A stretch of 64,000 nt of DNA, taken from Aliamphritea spongicola. GTDB taxonomy: Bacteria > Pseudomonadota > Gammaproteobacteria > Pseudomonadales > Balneatricaceae. This document shows positions 10,945 through 23,300 of this stretch, piece after piece. Under the pieces are notes generated by a model that did no database searches, had not been told where the DNA came from, and saw nothing but the letters and a program-made list of their open reading frames with translations. The translations under genes and the position numbers were made by a program. The stretch spans positions 558,001 to 622,000 of the forward strand of contig AP025283.1 of assembly GCA_024347235.1 (NCBI GenBank). The letters are read 5' to 3'. Position 1 is the stretch's first letter. Every line of letters begins with the position of its first letter.

Positions 10945-11919
10945 ATGTCTGATCAGTTGTGGAAAAAGGTCAGCGGGGATTCAGCCTGGTTGAGCTGATG
11001 ATTGCAATGGTGTTGGGCTTATTCCTGATGGGTGGGGTCATTGTTGTATTTATTGGCAGTTCCCAGAGTTTTGGCCATAACGAAGCCTTGTCACGGGTTC
11101 AGGAAAACGGACGTTTTGCATTAGAGATCGTCGCTCAGGAGTTGCGTAATGCAGGCTTTAAAGGTAGCTGCTTTACTGATGCTCAATACATTATCGATGT
11201 TGCTGATCCTCAGTATGTAGCAGCACAAGCGGCTTATGATTTAAATGATTCAGTCAGAGGATGGGATGCCGCGGCCGGAGAATTCTTTGCGGGAAGCCTG
11301 GTGAATTACCAGGCTAATACTGATCTGTTGCTTGTTAAACATGCAGCCAATCCTTCAGCGGCTACTTTATCGGCTGATCTTGATGTTACCGCAGCTGCTT
11401 TTCCTGTTAACGGTGGTGCTGCGCCGGGTACGATCATGGTTATTTCTGATGCGGGTGGATGCAATTTCTTTCAGAATACTGCAGCGTTAAATGCCGGCAG
11501 TTTACAGCGCGGAACTGCAGGGCAAACGATCAATAACCAGACTGTAGCCGCGCAACCGTTAACCCGCCGGTTTAAGTCCGACGGTTCAACCATTATTACC
11601 TTGTTTTCCAGCACGTTGTTTTATGTTGGGTCGTCTGATTTAGGTGGGGCTAACACTACCGCATTACGACGCCTCAGTTATGACAATGGTGCGCCGGTTG
11701 ATCAGGAGTTGGTTGAAGGCGTGGATAATCTGACTGTTTCCTATGCGACAGTATCGGGGCGGACCTGCTCTTAACTATGCTAATACGGCGGCCCAGATTA
11801 CAGCGGCGAATAATTGGGATAATGTCGTTGCGGTCAGGGTCGTTGTAAATGTACAGGGCGAACAGAATATTTCACATCAGTTTTCAACCACGGTTGCTTT
11901 GAGGAATAGATTGAGATGA
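10945..11919 (+). CDS. pilW: Minor pilin PilW (set B)
   Basis: Prepilin motif GFSLVELMIAMVLGLFLMGG, then VFIGSSQSFGHNEALSRVQENGRFA and LRNAGFKG, characteristic of PilW. About 325 residues. The ATG at 10945 needs one base restored near 10966. The GTG at 10959 reads straight through and is an alternative start. Further single-base losses near 11758 and 11775 hide the true C-terminus (VVVNVQGEQNISHQF, ending RNRLR). The stop overlaps the pilX start (ATGA). Confidence 0.87.
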
Positions 11920-12354
11920 TTCGCAACGGGGTGCATAGAGCACGTGAGCAGGGCGTTGTGTTGATTATCGCTTTAATCTTTTGCTGATGTTGTCTCTGAT
12001 TGGTGTAAGTGCGATGCAGGGGACGACTATACAGGAGAAAATGGCCGGTAATCTTCGTGACCAAATTTCTGCATTCAACGCAGCAGAAGCTGCCTTGAGA
12101 GAAGGGAGTTGAATGCAAGTCAGGGTTTTGATAACGGGACATTCGTTTTTGGGGCACCCATTAGTGGTGTACATGCAGCGTCGTTTGCAGGCCCTTCTAT
12201 TCCGTCCTGGAATGCGCGGGTGATCTCTTATATATATGTGAGCCCTGACTTCGGTTCTCCGCCGGACGGTGCTGTCATCAGTGTGACAGCATCTTCTGCA
12301 GGTGTTTCTGGTCAGTCGGATGTGCAACTTGAATCAATCTATGTCGTGCAATAG
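11916..12354 (+). CDS. pilX: Minor pilin PilX (set B)
   Basis: N-terminus reads EQGVVLIIALIFLLMLSLIGV followed by SAMQGTTIQEKMAGNLRD and AFNAAEAALREGE, the standard PilX pattern. About 146 residues. Two single-base losses (T run near 11980, G run near 12104) break the frame. ATG overlaps the pilW stop; 33 bases separate it from pilY1. PilX helps expose the PilY1 adhesin at the pilus tip in Pseudomonas and Neisseria. Confidence 0.87.
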
Positions 12355-12387
12355 TCAGTATACTGTAATGCCACGGGAGGCTCTCTT

Positions 12388-15300
12388 ATGAGACAAGGTC
12401 AATTTTTTAACCGTATCTGGTTAGCATCAGTATGCATCTCGGGAATTGTTATTACCCCTGTGCAGGCGTCGACCGTGGCTCAAGTTCCGTTGTTTTTAGG
12501 TGAAGGTAATGTACCTGGTAACTTGGCACTGGTGCCGTCTGTTGAGTGGCCCACGGTGTTAAGTGCGGCAAATATTGGCAATTATGATGAGACGAAAGAA
12601 AGCATAGGTTATTTTGATTCAGGAAAATGTTATCGGTTTCAATATGACGTGACTGAAACAGAACGGCATTTTTATCCGGTAAGCACCACTTCTAATTATC
12701 TGTGTCCCGGTGATGTTTGGAGCGGCAACTTTCTTAACTGGGCGACGACTCAAACGATTGATCCGTTCCGCTGGGCTCTGACCGGAGGTTATCGCGTTAA
12801 AGATACCGTGTCTGAGACCTGGGTTGAAAAGGCGCGGCACAGTGGTCAGAACAATTACTTTGATGTTCGCAATATAAGCGGCAGTTCTGTGGTTAATAAT
12901 GCCACGCCGTTCAGTACTTCAACTTTTCAGACAAAAGTCGGTGGGCTGGGTAATAAGATGTATTTTACCCTGCCAGCCGGACACGGTTTTACAAACCTGA
13001 CGCCGGCAGTTAGCAATATTGTTCTGAATGAAACTGATTTTTCGGCAGGGTGGACAGATTACAATAGCGGGGCTGTTCAGCGAAGTTCAGCTCAGTCTTA
13101 TGAGTCTGGTGGTTTTTCACTTAAAAAATTAATAATAATGATCCTAATGGTGGTTACAGAGATATAGGCTCCACTGTTGATTATGATTCGTTTGTTTTCG
13201 AAGGATGGATTTATCGGCCGACTGTCGGTACTCAGGCTGGACAGAATGACCGCCTTGCTTTGTCTGATACCAGCGCAAATGGATATGGTTTAAATATTTC
13301 CTCTGGCGCTATTAATATCGAAAAGCGTACCAATGGTTCAGCATCTTCAATTAGTGGGAACGCTTCCTGGACACGTCCAACTGATGGTTGGTATCGATTT
13401 GTTTTTCAGACCGAGTCAGGTAATAAGTTTAAGTTGACGGTTTATAACAGTTCAGGTTCACAGCTGGCGACAGTAACCAGTAACGCAGATACTAGCTTCA
13501 GTAATTTTAGCCGTGTATATGTTCATGGTGGTCATGAATATTATGTTGATAAATTAACCGTATCTTCTGTCTCTGGAGCAGGTACGGCGGCTTATGAAAG
13601 TATTGCTACTAACCAGTACGGAACCTCTGTGCGGGTAAAGGTATGTGATGCCAATATCGGTGTAGAAGATCACTGCAAACAATACGGGGCTAACTGGAAG
13701 CCGGAAGGTTTGATTCAGCGCTATTCTGATGAAATCAGATACAGTATTTTTGGTTATCTTAACGATTCAAACTTCCGCCGTGACGGTGGAGTACTTAGGG
13801 CGAGTCAGAAATTTGTAGGGCCGACCAAACTGGATCCTGTTTCAGGCGTAGTAACCAATCCAAATATGGAGTGGGATCCGGTAACCGGTATTCTTGTTCA
13901 GAATCCGGACTCAGCTGATGCTACAGATACGGCTTCGTATTACGGAACTACAGTATCCGATAGTGGGGTACTTAATTATCTGAACAAATTTGGTCAGCTG
14001 AATACCAATAATTTTAAAAGTTATGACCCTGTAAGTGAGCTGTATTATGCCTCACTAAGATACTTTAAAAACCAATCGAGCATTGATGAGTACTACACCA
14101 AAACGCCAGCTCATAATTCATCGCCAGGAAGTTCTGAAAGAGCTAAGTGGGTGGATGGCTTTCCTGTGATTCGTAATTGGTCGGATCCAATTGAGTATGC
14201 GTGCCAGAAAAATGTTGTTCTGGGTATCGGGGATGTAAATACTCACAGGGACAAAAACTTACCGGGAAATACCAGTGGGACTGATGAGCCAACTAAACCG
14301 TCAGAAGTGACATCTGATAATACTGTCGACGTGAGGATAGCGACTGATAAGGTGGCAGAGCTTGAAGGCATCAGCATTAGCACCGGAGCTGCCAGTTATT
14401 CAGGACGTAATAACTCTGCTTTTATGGCGGGTCTGGCTTACGATGCAAACACGAAAGATATACGGCCGTCAGATTTAGCGGGGACGCAGACTGTTCAGAC
14501 TTACTGGGTAGATGTGTTGGAAAATGAGGTATTACGGGATAAGCGTAATAATCAGTTTTGGTTGACCGCAAAATATGGAGGCTTTGTGCCCCGTAAGCAT
14601 CCAAGTTGTGCAGATCCTAATTATACCCCTAGCGGAAGTGAATGTGCTGATAACCAGAGTTTGGGTGATCCTTATTCCCGCATAGCGGCTTTGCCTGAAT
14701 GGTGGTGGTATACCAATACCGATATCCTGGATCCTAACTCCGGTAGCGATTATAAACGTGCGGATAATTTTTATACTGCAGGTGAAGCCCGCAAAATGGT
14801 GGATGGTTTAACCGATGCTTTTGCTTCGATTGCCGCTTCTGTAAGAGGGGCTGCTTCAGCGCTGACAGCCAACACTTCACGTTTACAGACAGGCTCTGCG
14901 CTGTTTAATGCTTTGATGGATACTACCTTCTGGTCAGGTGACCTTGTGGCTCGTGGGATTAGCTCAACAGGTGTGCAGTCATCAGCAAACCTCTGGAGTG
15001 CTGCTACCATTATGGATGCGCTTGCAGAGTCTTCTTTATCCAACCGGAAAATATTTACCAGTACGTTCGCGAATGAAGATGTAACGAGCGGTATTACTTT
15101 GAATTCCAGTGGGGTGGAATTTGTGGGCATCATTGTCAGCCGAACAGAAAGAAATGTTGAAGCAGACTCCGGCTGGAGGGCCGCTGACCACTGATGCTTT
15201 TGCTCAACAACGGTTGGACTTTTTACGGGGTAGCCGCACGCTGGAGCAAACGGAAACGAATACTGCAAATCCGTTCCGTCGCAGAGCTAGCCGTTTAGGT

Positions 15301-16941
15301 GACATTGTTAACTCATCCCCTCAATACGTGAATAAGACTGATTACGGCTTCAGTAGTTTAAAAGCCCCGGCCTTCTCTTCAACTGTTGGCGCTGGGTATA
15401 AAACGTATCGGGCTTCGGCTGACTACCAGGCTAAGCCACCGATTCTGCTGGTAGGATCGAACGATGGCATGCTGCATGCTTTTGATGCGCGTACAGACAG
15501 CAACGGCGGTAAAGAATTGTTCGCATATGCCCCTTCAGGGGCGTTTAATAATCTGTTCGAGCTGACCTATCCGGATTACAGTCACCGTTATTATGTTGAT
15601 GGTGTACCCCGGGCAATGGATGCCTGGTTTGCACCGGCAGATGTGCCTTCTGGTGTTACTTCTGGGTGGAAAACTGTTGCAGCTGTCACGCTTGGGGCCG
15701 GGGGCGCTGGAGTTTCGTTGCTGGATATCTCTGATCCTGCGAATATGACAAAAGAAGATGTATTAGGGAATTTCGCCATAAGGATATGGGGTCCCTGATA
15801 CAGCAGCCATATATAGTGCCGTTACAGAATGGGAAGTTTGGTGTAGTTGTTTCCAGTGGTTTTGTTCATGGCGCAACTCAGGGGCATATCTGGATTTTGA
15901 ATGTTGCAAACGGTGCAATTATTAAAGATATCGTCGTGCCGACTTTGGGTGGACTCGGACAACCTACAGTGATTGATCTAAACCGTGACAACTTGGTAGA
16001 CCGTATCATTGTTGGTGACACACTTGGAAATGTATGGCGATTCGATATTGATAATGCTAATCCAAGCTTCTGGACAGCGCCGACGAATCTACTTTCAGGG
16101 GAACAACCCCGGTTCCTTTCTTTGTTGCTATGGATGCCGCCGGGAATCGGCAGCCAATAACAGGAGAAATCAGAACGGCTTATGATTCCAAAGGGCGTAT
16201 TATTGTTCTGTTTGGTACGGGTAGCTATCATTTGGCAGGGGATAATCAGGTAGGATCTAACCCCCAGGTTCAGTCGTTGTATGGCGTATTAGATAGCGGC
16301 GTAGTGGTTAGTGGTCGCACGCAATTATTAAAGCAAGAAATAATCTATGAAGGATTGATTGGTGATAACCGTATAAGGGTGACAACGGATAACAGTTTGC
16401 AGCCGTCGGATAAGGGCTGGTATCTGGATCTCCAGTGGTCAACAGCCAGGGGTGGAACAGGGCCCAGAGGTGAGCTGGTAGACAGTGGTCCGGTTTTAAA
16501 AATAGGCCAGATGTTTATTGCAACTAAAATACCTTCCGCTGACCCATGCAGTGCCGGTGGAACAAGCTTCGTTCTTTCGCTGAATTATGAGTCAGGTGCC
16601 AGGCTTGCCGGAGGAGTATTTGATTTTAATGGCGATGGAAAATTCACAGAAGATGATCTGGCTGATGTGCCCAAGACTGATGCCAATGGAAACCCGATAA
16701 CGGAGAAAATAGTTGGTTCAGGTATTGGCTATGGTCAGGGTTTTACGAATTTGGGACAGGGCTCTATTTTCAATGGAGAACAGCCCAGTGGCGGTGACGG
16801 TGGAGGCGGTGGAGGCGGTGGAGGCGGTAATGATACCGCTCTTTTGCCTGTTTGAGTAATAGTTCCACTGATAGCATTATATGCCCTCAGTTTAATGCGA
16901 GTTCGGATGAAGGGCGTAAAGGTTGGAGAGAGGTTCGATGA
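12388..16941 (+). CDS. pilY1: Type IV pilus tip adhesin PilY1 (set B)
   Basis: About 1,518 residues with a signal peptide ending near VQA. The N-terminal half has the PilY1 stretch [25 protein letters not shown] but no clear DxSxS metal site. Around residues 260-390 lies a beta-sandwich-like insert ([10 protein letters not shown] ... WYRFVFQTE) resembling LamG/concanavalin folds. The C-terminal beta-propeller has [12 protein letters not shown] and the calcium-loop-like [16 protein letters not shown] glycine-rich linker (near 16791-16833) precedes the ending GRKGWREVR. At least five single-base losses (near 13130, 15113, 15768, 16110, 16843) break the frame. The stop overlaps pilE. Confidence 0.88.
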
Positions 16942-17333
16942 AGAAACTGCACCGTAATGGCGGATTTACGTTACTGGAGTTAATGATTGCGGTAGCTATT
17001 GTCGGAATTCTTGCAGCGGTTGCTTACCCTAGCTATCTGGAGAGTGTCGCCTCGGGAAGAAGAGCGGATGCACAGGCTAACTTACTCGCTTTGTCGCATC
17101 ATATGGAACAGCATTTCACGGAGAATGGAACGTATGCAGGTGCTGTTTTGCCTTATACCCAGTCGCCAAGAGATGGCAATGATGTGTTCTACAATATAGT
17201 CTTTGCTGCGTCTACAGCTACCAGTTATACCCTTCAGGTTAGCCGGGTGAATGGGATGGCAGGCGACCGTTGTGGGGATATGACACTGACGAATATCGGA
17301 CAGAAAGCAGCTGCTGAAGCTGATTGTTGGTAA
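16938..17333 (+). CDS. pilE: Minor pilin PilE (set B)
   Basis: Prepilin motif [27 protein letters not shown], a helical region with [21 protein letters not shown] and a C-terminal pair of cysteines (GDRCGDMTL and ADCW) expected to form the D-region disulfide. 131 residues, intact. ATG 16938 overlaps the end of pilY1 (ATGA). Last gene of set B. Confidence 0.9.
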   Translation: MKKLHRNGGFTLLELMIAVAIVGILAAVAYPSYLESVASGRRADAQANLLALSHHMEQHFTENGTYAGAVLPYTQSPRDGNDVFYNIVFAASTATSYTLQVSRVNGMAGDRCGDMTLTNIGQKAAAEADCW

Positions 17334-17701
17334 TTGTTACAGCAAGTGTATTCAGTTTATTTATTATATGGAGCCCGGATTGTTTATCCGGGCACTAATT
17401 ACAGGAAATGTTTTTTCCGGTATAGGTGCATTTTTTTAATATTGTCCCTCTTTCCGCTTTAGCATAATATGTAACACAGAATTTTATATGTAGATTGTTT
17501 GTGCCGTTCAGGGAAGAGGGCATTGTGGATCGCATACGTTATCCCCGTGTCATTTCAGTTACACATTTCCTTCCCTGTTTTGCTTATATTCAGATCAACT
17601 GATTAAAATTCAGCACTGATGTTAATGAATAAGAACCGCTATTTGTGGCTGTTTAATGTTTATTAATGAAACAATGGATTGTTTTTAAACGCTGAGATGT
17701 A
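17334..17701. other. Intergenic region between pilin sets B and C
   Basis: 368 bases, AT-rich, without a recognisable gene. Contains the hairpin at 17373-17393 and presumably the promoter of set C. Confidence 0.5.
17373..17393 (+). terminator. Terminator-like hairpin after pilE (set B)
   Basis: Perfect 8-bp stem (GCCCGGAT / ATCCGGGC) with a TGTTT loop, 39 bases after the pilE stop. The downstream tail (ACTAATT) is weak in T, so rho-independent termination is plausible but not certain. Confidence 0.5.
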
Positions 17702-18261
17702 ATGGATTACTCTTCTCAAAATATTCAGGCGCGTAAGCTTTATAGTGGCTTTACGCTTATTGAACTGCTGATCACACTGGCAGTTGCTTCTATTCTGCTT
17801 ACTGTTGCTGTTCCGGGGTTTTCCGGGTTCTTTCAGGATAATCTTCTTCGTACCCAGATACAGTCGTTGCACACAGCCATCGCGTTTGCGCGGGATGAAG
17901 CGGTGCGCAGAGGTGTTTCTGTTTCGGTGTGTGGAAGTACTCCTAATCAGGCTGGCTGTGATGGAAGCTGGCATAACGGCTGGCTTGTATTTACTGATCC
18001 GGATGAAAACGGAGTACTGGATGCTGGTGATAGCCGATTAAGGGTCTGGGAAGGGATTGAGCCTAACAGGCTCATTTATAGCAATGTTCTTAGCTATGTA
18101 GGCTTCGATAGTCAGGGTTTTTACAACAGAGGCAGGATAATCGGGATCTTGCGGGTACTTTCATGTTATGTGACGACAGGGGAGCGCCTGAAGCAAGAGG
18201 AATTCAGATCAGTTCAAATGGCCGTAGCCGCATGGCTCCGGGTGGGATTGTGTGCCCTTAA
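17702..18261 (+). CDS. fimT: FimT-like minor pilin (set C)
   Basis: Prepilin motif GFTLIELLITLAVASILLTV, then TQIQSLHTAIAFARDEAVRRG and NGWLVFTD, as in FimT/GspH. The apparent frame runs on into the next gene. One lost base near 18140 hides the true end, which reads GIQISSNGRSRMAPGGIVCP. Corrected length is about 187 residues. First gene of set C. Confidence 0.85.
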
Positions 18262-18280
18262 CGGAATAAAGGTACGAAAA

Positions 18281-18808
18281 ATGTTAGCAAGGAAAGCTAA
18301 GGGATTTTCACTGATAGAAGTTTTCATTTCCCTTTTCATTTTATCAGCAGGTCTGCTGGGAGCCGCCGGCATCCAGTTGAAAGGGGTTCAGCAGACCCAA
18401 AGTTCATATCTTCGTTCTCAGGCAACCATCATTGCTTATGATATGGCTGACCGTATGCGGGCGAACCCGGTTGCCCTGGCAAACGGTGATTATCACGTTC
18501 CCTCCCGGACAACCCGGCATTCAGGTTGTCTGACCACCGCAGGCTGTACCCCGTCAGAGCTCGCTGATCAGGACTTCTATGAATGGGCCGGTGATGGCGC
18601 AGCATCTAATTCAATCAGTCAGCTTTTACCTTCAGGCAGCGGTGTTGTTTGTATAGACAGTACACCGGGAGATGGCGACAGTTATCAGGATAATGGCTGC
18701 GATAATGTTGGGCGTGTCTATGCCATCAAGGTGTGGTGGACAGACGACAGGAGCGAGGAAAATGTTGCTGCACGAACTAAGCAATTTGTTACCACGGTAA
18801 GTTTCTGA
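18281..18808 (+). CDS. pilV: Minor pilin PilV (set C)
   Basis: GFSLIEVFISLFILSAGLLG, then GIQLKGVQQTQSSYLRSQA and AYDMADRMRANP, the PilV signature shared with the copy at 10510. The C-terminus has AIKVWWTDDRSEEN. 175 residues. ATG 18281 follows a GGTACG-like site, and the stop overlaps the pilW start at 18808. Shares the SSYLRSQA segment with set B, which supports descent from a common operon. Confidence 0.9.
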   Translation: MLARKAKGFSLIEVFISLFILSAGLLGAAGIQLKGVQQTQSSYLRSQATIIAYDMADRMRANPVALANGDYHVPSRTTRHSGCLTTAGCTPSELADQDFYEWAGDGAASNSISQLLPSGSGVVCIDSTPGDGDSYQDNGCDNVGRVYAIKVWWTDDRSEENVAARTKQFVTTVSF

Positions 18809-19810
18809 TGCAGATACCAGAATATTCATACAGAAGCTTTTCGCAGCGTGGCTTGAGTATGATTGAGCTGATGGTTTCTATGCTCATCGGTCTGATCATC
18901 ATGGGAGCGGTGCTGCAGGTATTTCTGAGTTCCAACCAGTCTTACCGGATACAGGAAGCGCAGTCGCGCATTCAGGAGGATGGACGGGCGGCCATTCATT
19001 TTATCTCGCAGGATATACGTGGAGCTGACTTTTGGGGTGTACACAGGATAAGTCAATGCTCACCAGTCAATTGGATGCCGGTAATACTCACTATTATCAG
19101 ACAGCAATCCATGACTTTATTGGAAATCCTGCAGTCTTTGGTGTTGATAGTTCCGGTGCAAGCGGCAGTGACAGCCTGACACTCAGGGAGCGACGAATAA
19201 TGGGAGTAATCTGGTAGCAGCAGGGATGGCTAACCCATCATCCCGTGTGGTTATCAATGATGATATCGACTTGTCACCGTATCAGGTTGTCCTGGTCAGT
19301 GATTGCCTGAGTGGTGATATTTTTCAGACCAGGAATGCCACCAGAGGTGCAGTTGATCTAAGCCATGGCTCCGGTGTGGCTGTTAATGCTGCCGGTCCGG
19401 GCAATGCACAGCCTAGTTTATCCAAGGCATATGACAGCAGCGCAGAAGTATTTGCTTTGCAAAATATCAGCTACACGATCGATATATCGGAAGGTCAGCC
19501 TACATTACGGCGTAATGATGTTGACCTGGTACCGAACGTTGAAGATATGCAGCTGTTGTTTGGAGTCGATACTAATGGTGATTTCAGTGCCAATTATTAT
19601 GTGGCAGCCAGCAATGTTGCCAGCACGGACTGGGATAAGGTTGTCAGTGTTCGCGTTAGTTTCCTTATACGTTCAAGGGAAGATAATTTAACTGCCAGTG
19701 CGCAAACATTTAATTTTAATGGCCAGAGCCGGACCGCTGCTGATTACGGTGATAAGCGGCTGCGTAATGTATTTACGACAACAGTGTCTGTGCGGAACCG
19801 GGGAGGGTAG
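18808..19810 (+). CDS. pilW: Minor pilin PilW (set C)
   Basis: GLSMIELMVSMLIGLIIMGA, then VFLSSNQSYRIQEAQSRIQEDGRAA and DIRGADFWG, typical of PilW. The C-terminus has VVSVRVSFLIRS. About 334 residues. Two single-base losses in G runs (near 19036 and 19188) split the frame into three pieces. Operon member, with 5 bases before pilX. Confidence 0.88.
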
Positions 19811-19815
19811 TGGCT

Positions 19816-20371
19816 ATGAAATCTGTTCGGTTATCAGAAAGACAGGTTCGTAAAGAGCGCGGAGCGACCCTGATTGTGACGCTTATTTTTTGCTGATTAT
19901 TGTCACTGTATCCATGGGTGGTATACAGACAACAGCGATGGAAGAGCGCATGGCGAACAATGCACGTCAGAGGAATCTGGCATTCCAGTCAGCAGAAGCG
20001 GGTTTGCGGGAGGCTGAACGATTTATAGATAGTTTGACTGATACAGGCGGTTTTGGCTCTGTACCAGGATTATTGGCTATTAATGACAATGAGCCGAATT
20101 ATTTTTCTGGGGTTACCTGGGTGGATGGTACAGCTGCTTCTGTTTTAGTCAGCCCGAATGCCGTCAATTTGCACAGTTTAAAGGAAAACCCCGGTACATT
20201 ATTAAATATGTCACGGATAACAACACGGATGGTCAAGATGGGATAGAGATTATTAATGATGGGACTCCCTCTGGGGGATCGTGTCGCTATTTTCAAAATA
20301 GTCAGCCGCGGAGTCGGGGGAACGCCACGACGCAGGTTATTTTAAAGAGCAACTACGGAAAGCGTTTTTAG
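19816..20371 (+). CDS. pilX: Minor pilin PilX (set C)
   Basis: N-terminal hydrophobic segment GATLIVTLIFLLIIVTVSMG, then MEERMANNARQRNLAFQSAEAGLREAE, the PilX hallmark. About 185 residues. Two lost bases (T run near 19888, C run near 20190) break the frame. Restored, it ends TTQVILKSNYGKRF. It lies 17 bases before the second pilY1 gene, with a GCAGGAGG ribosome binding site between them. Confidence 0.87.
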
Positions 20372-20388
20372 CAGGAGGCTAAGCTCTA

Positions 20389-23300
20389 TGAGACAGTTAA
20401 GGTGTGTTTTCGTGCAAGCCTGCGGGCTGCTTATGATGGCCAGTAGTTTCTTGACTGCTGCTTCGACTCTGGATATTGAACAAAAGCCACTGTTTACTGC
20501 GAATTCAGTGAAGCCTAATCTGATTATTGCACTGGATGACTCCGGAAGCATGGACTCTGAAATGCTGTTTCTTGAGACTGAAGGGGGACGCTTGGCTGGT
20601 TTGGTCCTGACGAGAGTGTTTTAGCAAGAGATGGCGAGCTGCAAAGTGGTGGTAGTTTTGCCTATTTATTTCCTAACGGCTCAACACGTACACTCTCTCT
20701 TTCGCATGCTATACCTCCATTTGAGCAATATGGATTCGCCCGTAGCCACTTATATAACAAAATTTACTATAACCCGAATGTAACCTATAAACCCTGGGTC
20801 AGTAACGGTTCAGACACATATTCTGATATAGATATTACCGCTGCACCCAGTGATCCTAAAGCGGTGATACGGGGAGCAACCGCATTAAATTTAACACAAG
20901 ACAAAATGCACAGTGGAGCAAACCATCGGTTCAGAGCATTTATTGGCATGGCTATACCCGCAGGGGTAAGACACCATATAAATAGGCGATGGGTCTCGTT
21001 TAATACAACTACCTGGTCGACGCGCGACACTCAGAATATGGGGGTTAGGTACTTCCCAGCTACCTACTATATTGCTGCCGCAGAAGGGGCGCGCTATCAG
21101 TTAAACTCAACAGCCAGAACTTGCAATGGAGGTAATCAGACAAGTGATGATTATGCTGCATATGAGCAAGATCCTTCAATTTTAACAGGGGTTGATTCTT
21201 TAGGGCCTGATGGACGTTGTCTGACCGAAGTCCAGATCAGGCCCGGATCTGATTATGCTCATGATGGCGGGCGGACCGATTGTGAAAGCAGTTCTGCCTG
21301 TACTTATGCCGAGGAAATTCAGAATTTTGCAAACTGGTATAGCTACTATCGCAAGCGTGATCTGACATTACGTGCTTCTTTAGGCCACGCCCTTGATGGT
21401 ATTTCTTCATTGCGGGTTGATACGCTGACGATCAACTTTCCTGACGCTGGTGAAACTGCCATGCGTGATTTGTCGGTAACCAGTGAGCGTTCGGCTTTGT
21501 ATGATGAACTATATGACTTTGTGGGGATAAATGGGGCGACGCCGAACAGAGTGGGGCTGAATGCTGTTGGGCGGCAGTATATGAGAACGGGCGAAGGTGC
21601 GCCGATTACTGAAGCGTGCCAGCAGAATTTTGGATTATTATTTACAGATGGTTTTACGAATCAGCCCTTGTTACCCAGCGAGTTTAGTTGGGAGGGAGAT
21701 GATAATGAGGAAGCGCCATACGGTGATCCGGACAGCAGTCGTACGCTGGGTGATATTGCCATGCATTATTATAAAACCAATTTACGCCCGGACCTTACAC
21801 CTTTGGGAGCAGTCCCGGTAAGCCGTGATTGTGATTCTGAGAATCCTTCCCCCAGTTAGACTGTAATACCAATTTGCATATGAATACCTATACGGTTGGG
21901 TTTGGGGTAACTGGCTCTGTTTTTGGCAGAACTCATTTTAATGTTGCTGATGCTTATTTAAATCATCCTGTATGGCCATCTACGACACCGATAAGCAGCA
22001 TGGCAGATTCTCGTCAGGTTGATGATTTATACCATGCAGCAGTAAATGGCAGGGGGAAGCTTACAGTGCAAATTCGCCGGAAGAATTGCAGGCTCAGCTA
22101 AAACGTGCATTTATAAAAGTTCAGGCGCAGTCAGGTTCTTCGGCTGCTCTGTCGTTTAATTCGTCCAGATTAGAGGAAGGCAGTACCGCTTATATTTCTT
22201 TATTTAATTCGTCTAACTGGAGTGGCGATGTCCAGGCGTATGCTTTGGACAGCTCAGGCGAGCTTACCGGTAGCAGTATCTGGTCAGCTGCAACGTTACT
22301 GACTAGTGGCAGGCCTGGGCATGCTCTAAGGAATATTTTTACTTACAACGGTTCTCAGGGGGTGCCCTTTGAATGGAGTAAGCTGACAGCAGCGCAACAA
22401 AGTGATTTACGCAGGATGGCCAGAGGTTCTGTGACGGAACAGAATGTGCTGGACTACCTGCGCGGCGACAGAAGTAATGAGGCAGTTGATAAACTAAGAA
22501 TGCGCTCAAGTATTCTGGGTGATGTAGTTTCCAGTAAACCTATCTATGTTGGCGCGCCTAAGGATAAATGGCCGGCCAGGTCTCCGTTTCCTACTGGAGC
22601 AGGGCAAACATTCAGTGATTTTAAAACCTCTCAGGTAAACCGTACCCCTGTGATATATGCCGGTGCCAATGACGGTATGTTACATGGCTTTAATGCTGAA
22701 AATGGTCAGGAGTTGGTTGCTTATATACCGTCCGCAGTGTATTCCACTGAGCCTGAAGAAGGGCTTGGTTATCTGGCTGATCCTTTATATACCCACCGAT
22801 ATTACGTAGATCAAACGCCAACAGTGGCCTCGGTTTATCTCGATGTAACATCCTCTTCAGGGAATAACCCCACTTGGCAGACTGTTTTGCTGGGAGGCCT
22901 GAAAGCCGGTGGCAGAAGCTTATTTTTGCTGAATATTACTGATCCGGCACAGTTTGCCCAGTCGGATGACAATGCGCAGAAATTGGCACTGTGGGAGTTT
23001 AGCCATCCTGATTTAGGGTATACGTATAGCAAACCAACCATCGCGATGATGGAAAACGGTCGCTGGGCGGCCATATTTGGGAATGGCTACAACGCTACCG
23101 GTGATGGTAAAGCCGCTTTGTTTATTGTTTATCTTGACGGCGGTCTGGACGGTGTCTGGACAGACGGTTCTGCCGGGTCTGCACGGGACTATATTATTCT
23201 CAAAACAGGTGTAGGCTCGGTGGCGAGCCCTAATGGTCTTGCTACCCCTATAACGCTTGATCTGGATGGTAATGATGCTATTGACCGGGTGTATGCGGGG

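Noticed and set aside
17702..18808. A natural FimT-PilV fusion protein of 368 residues
   Set aside because: The fusion depends on one missing base near 18140; restoring it gives a normal FimT end and a separate PilV with its own ATG.
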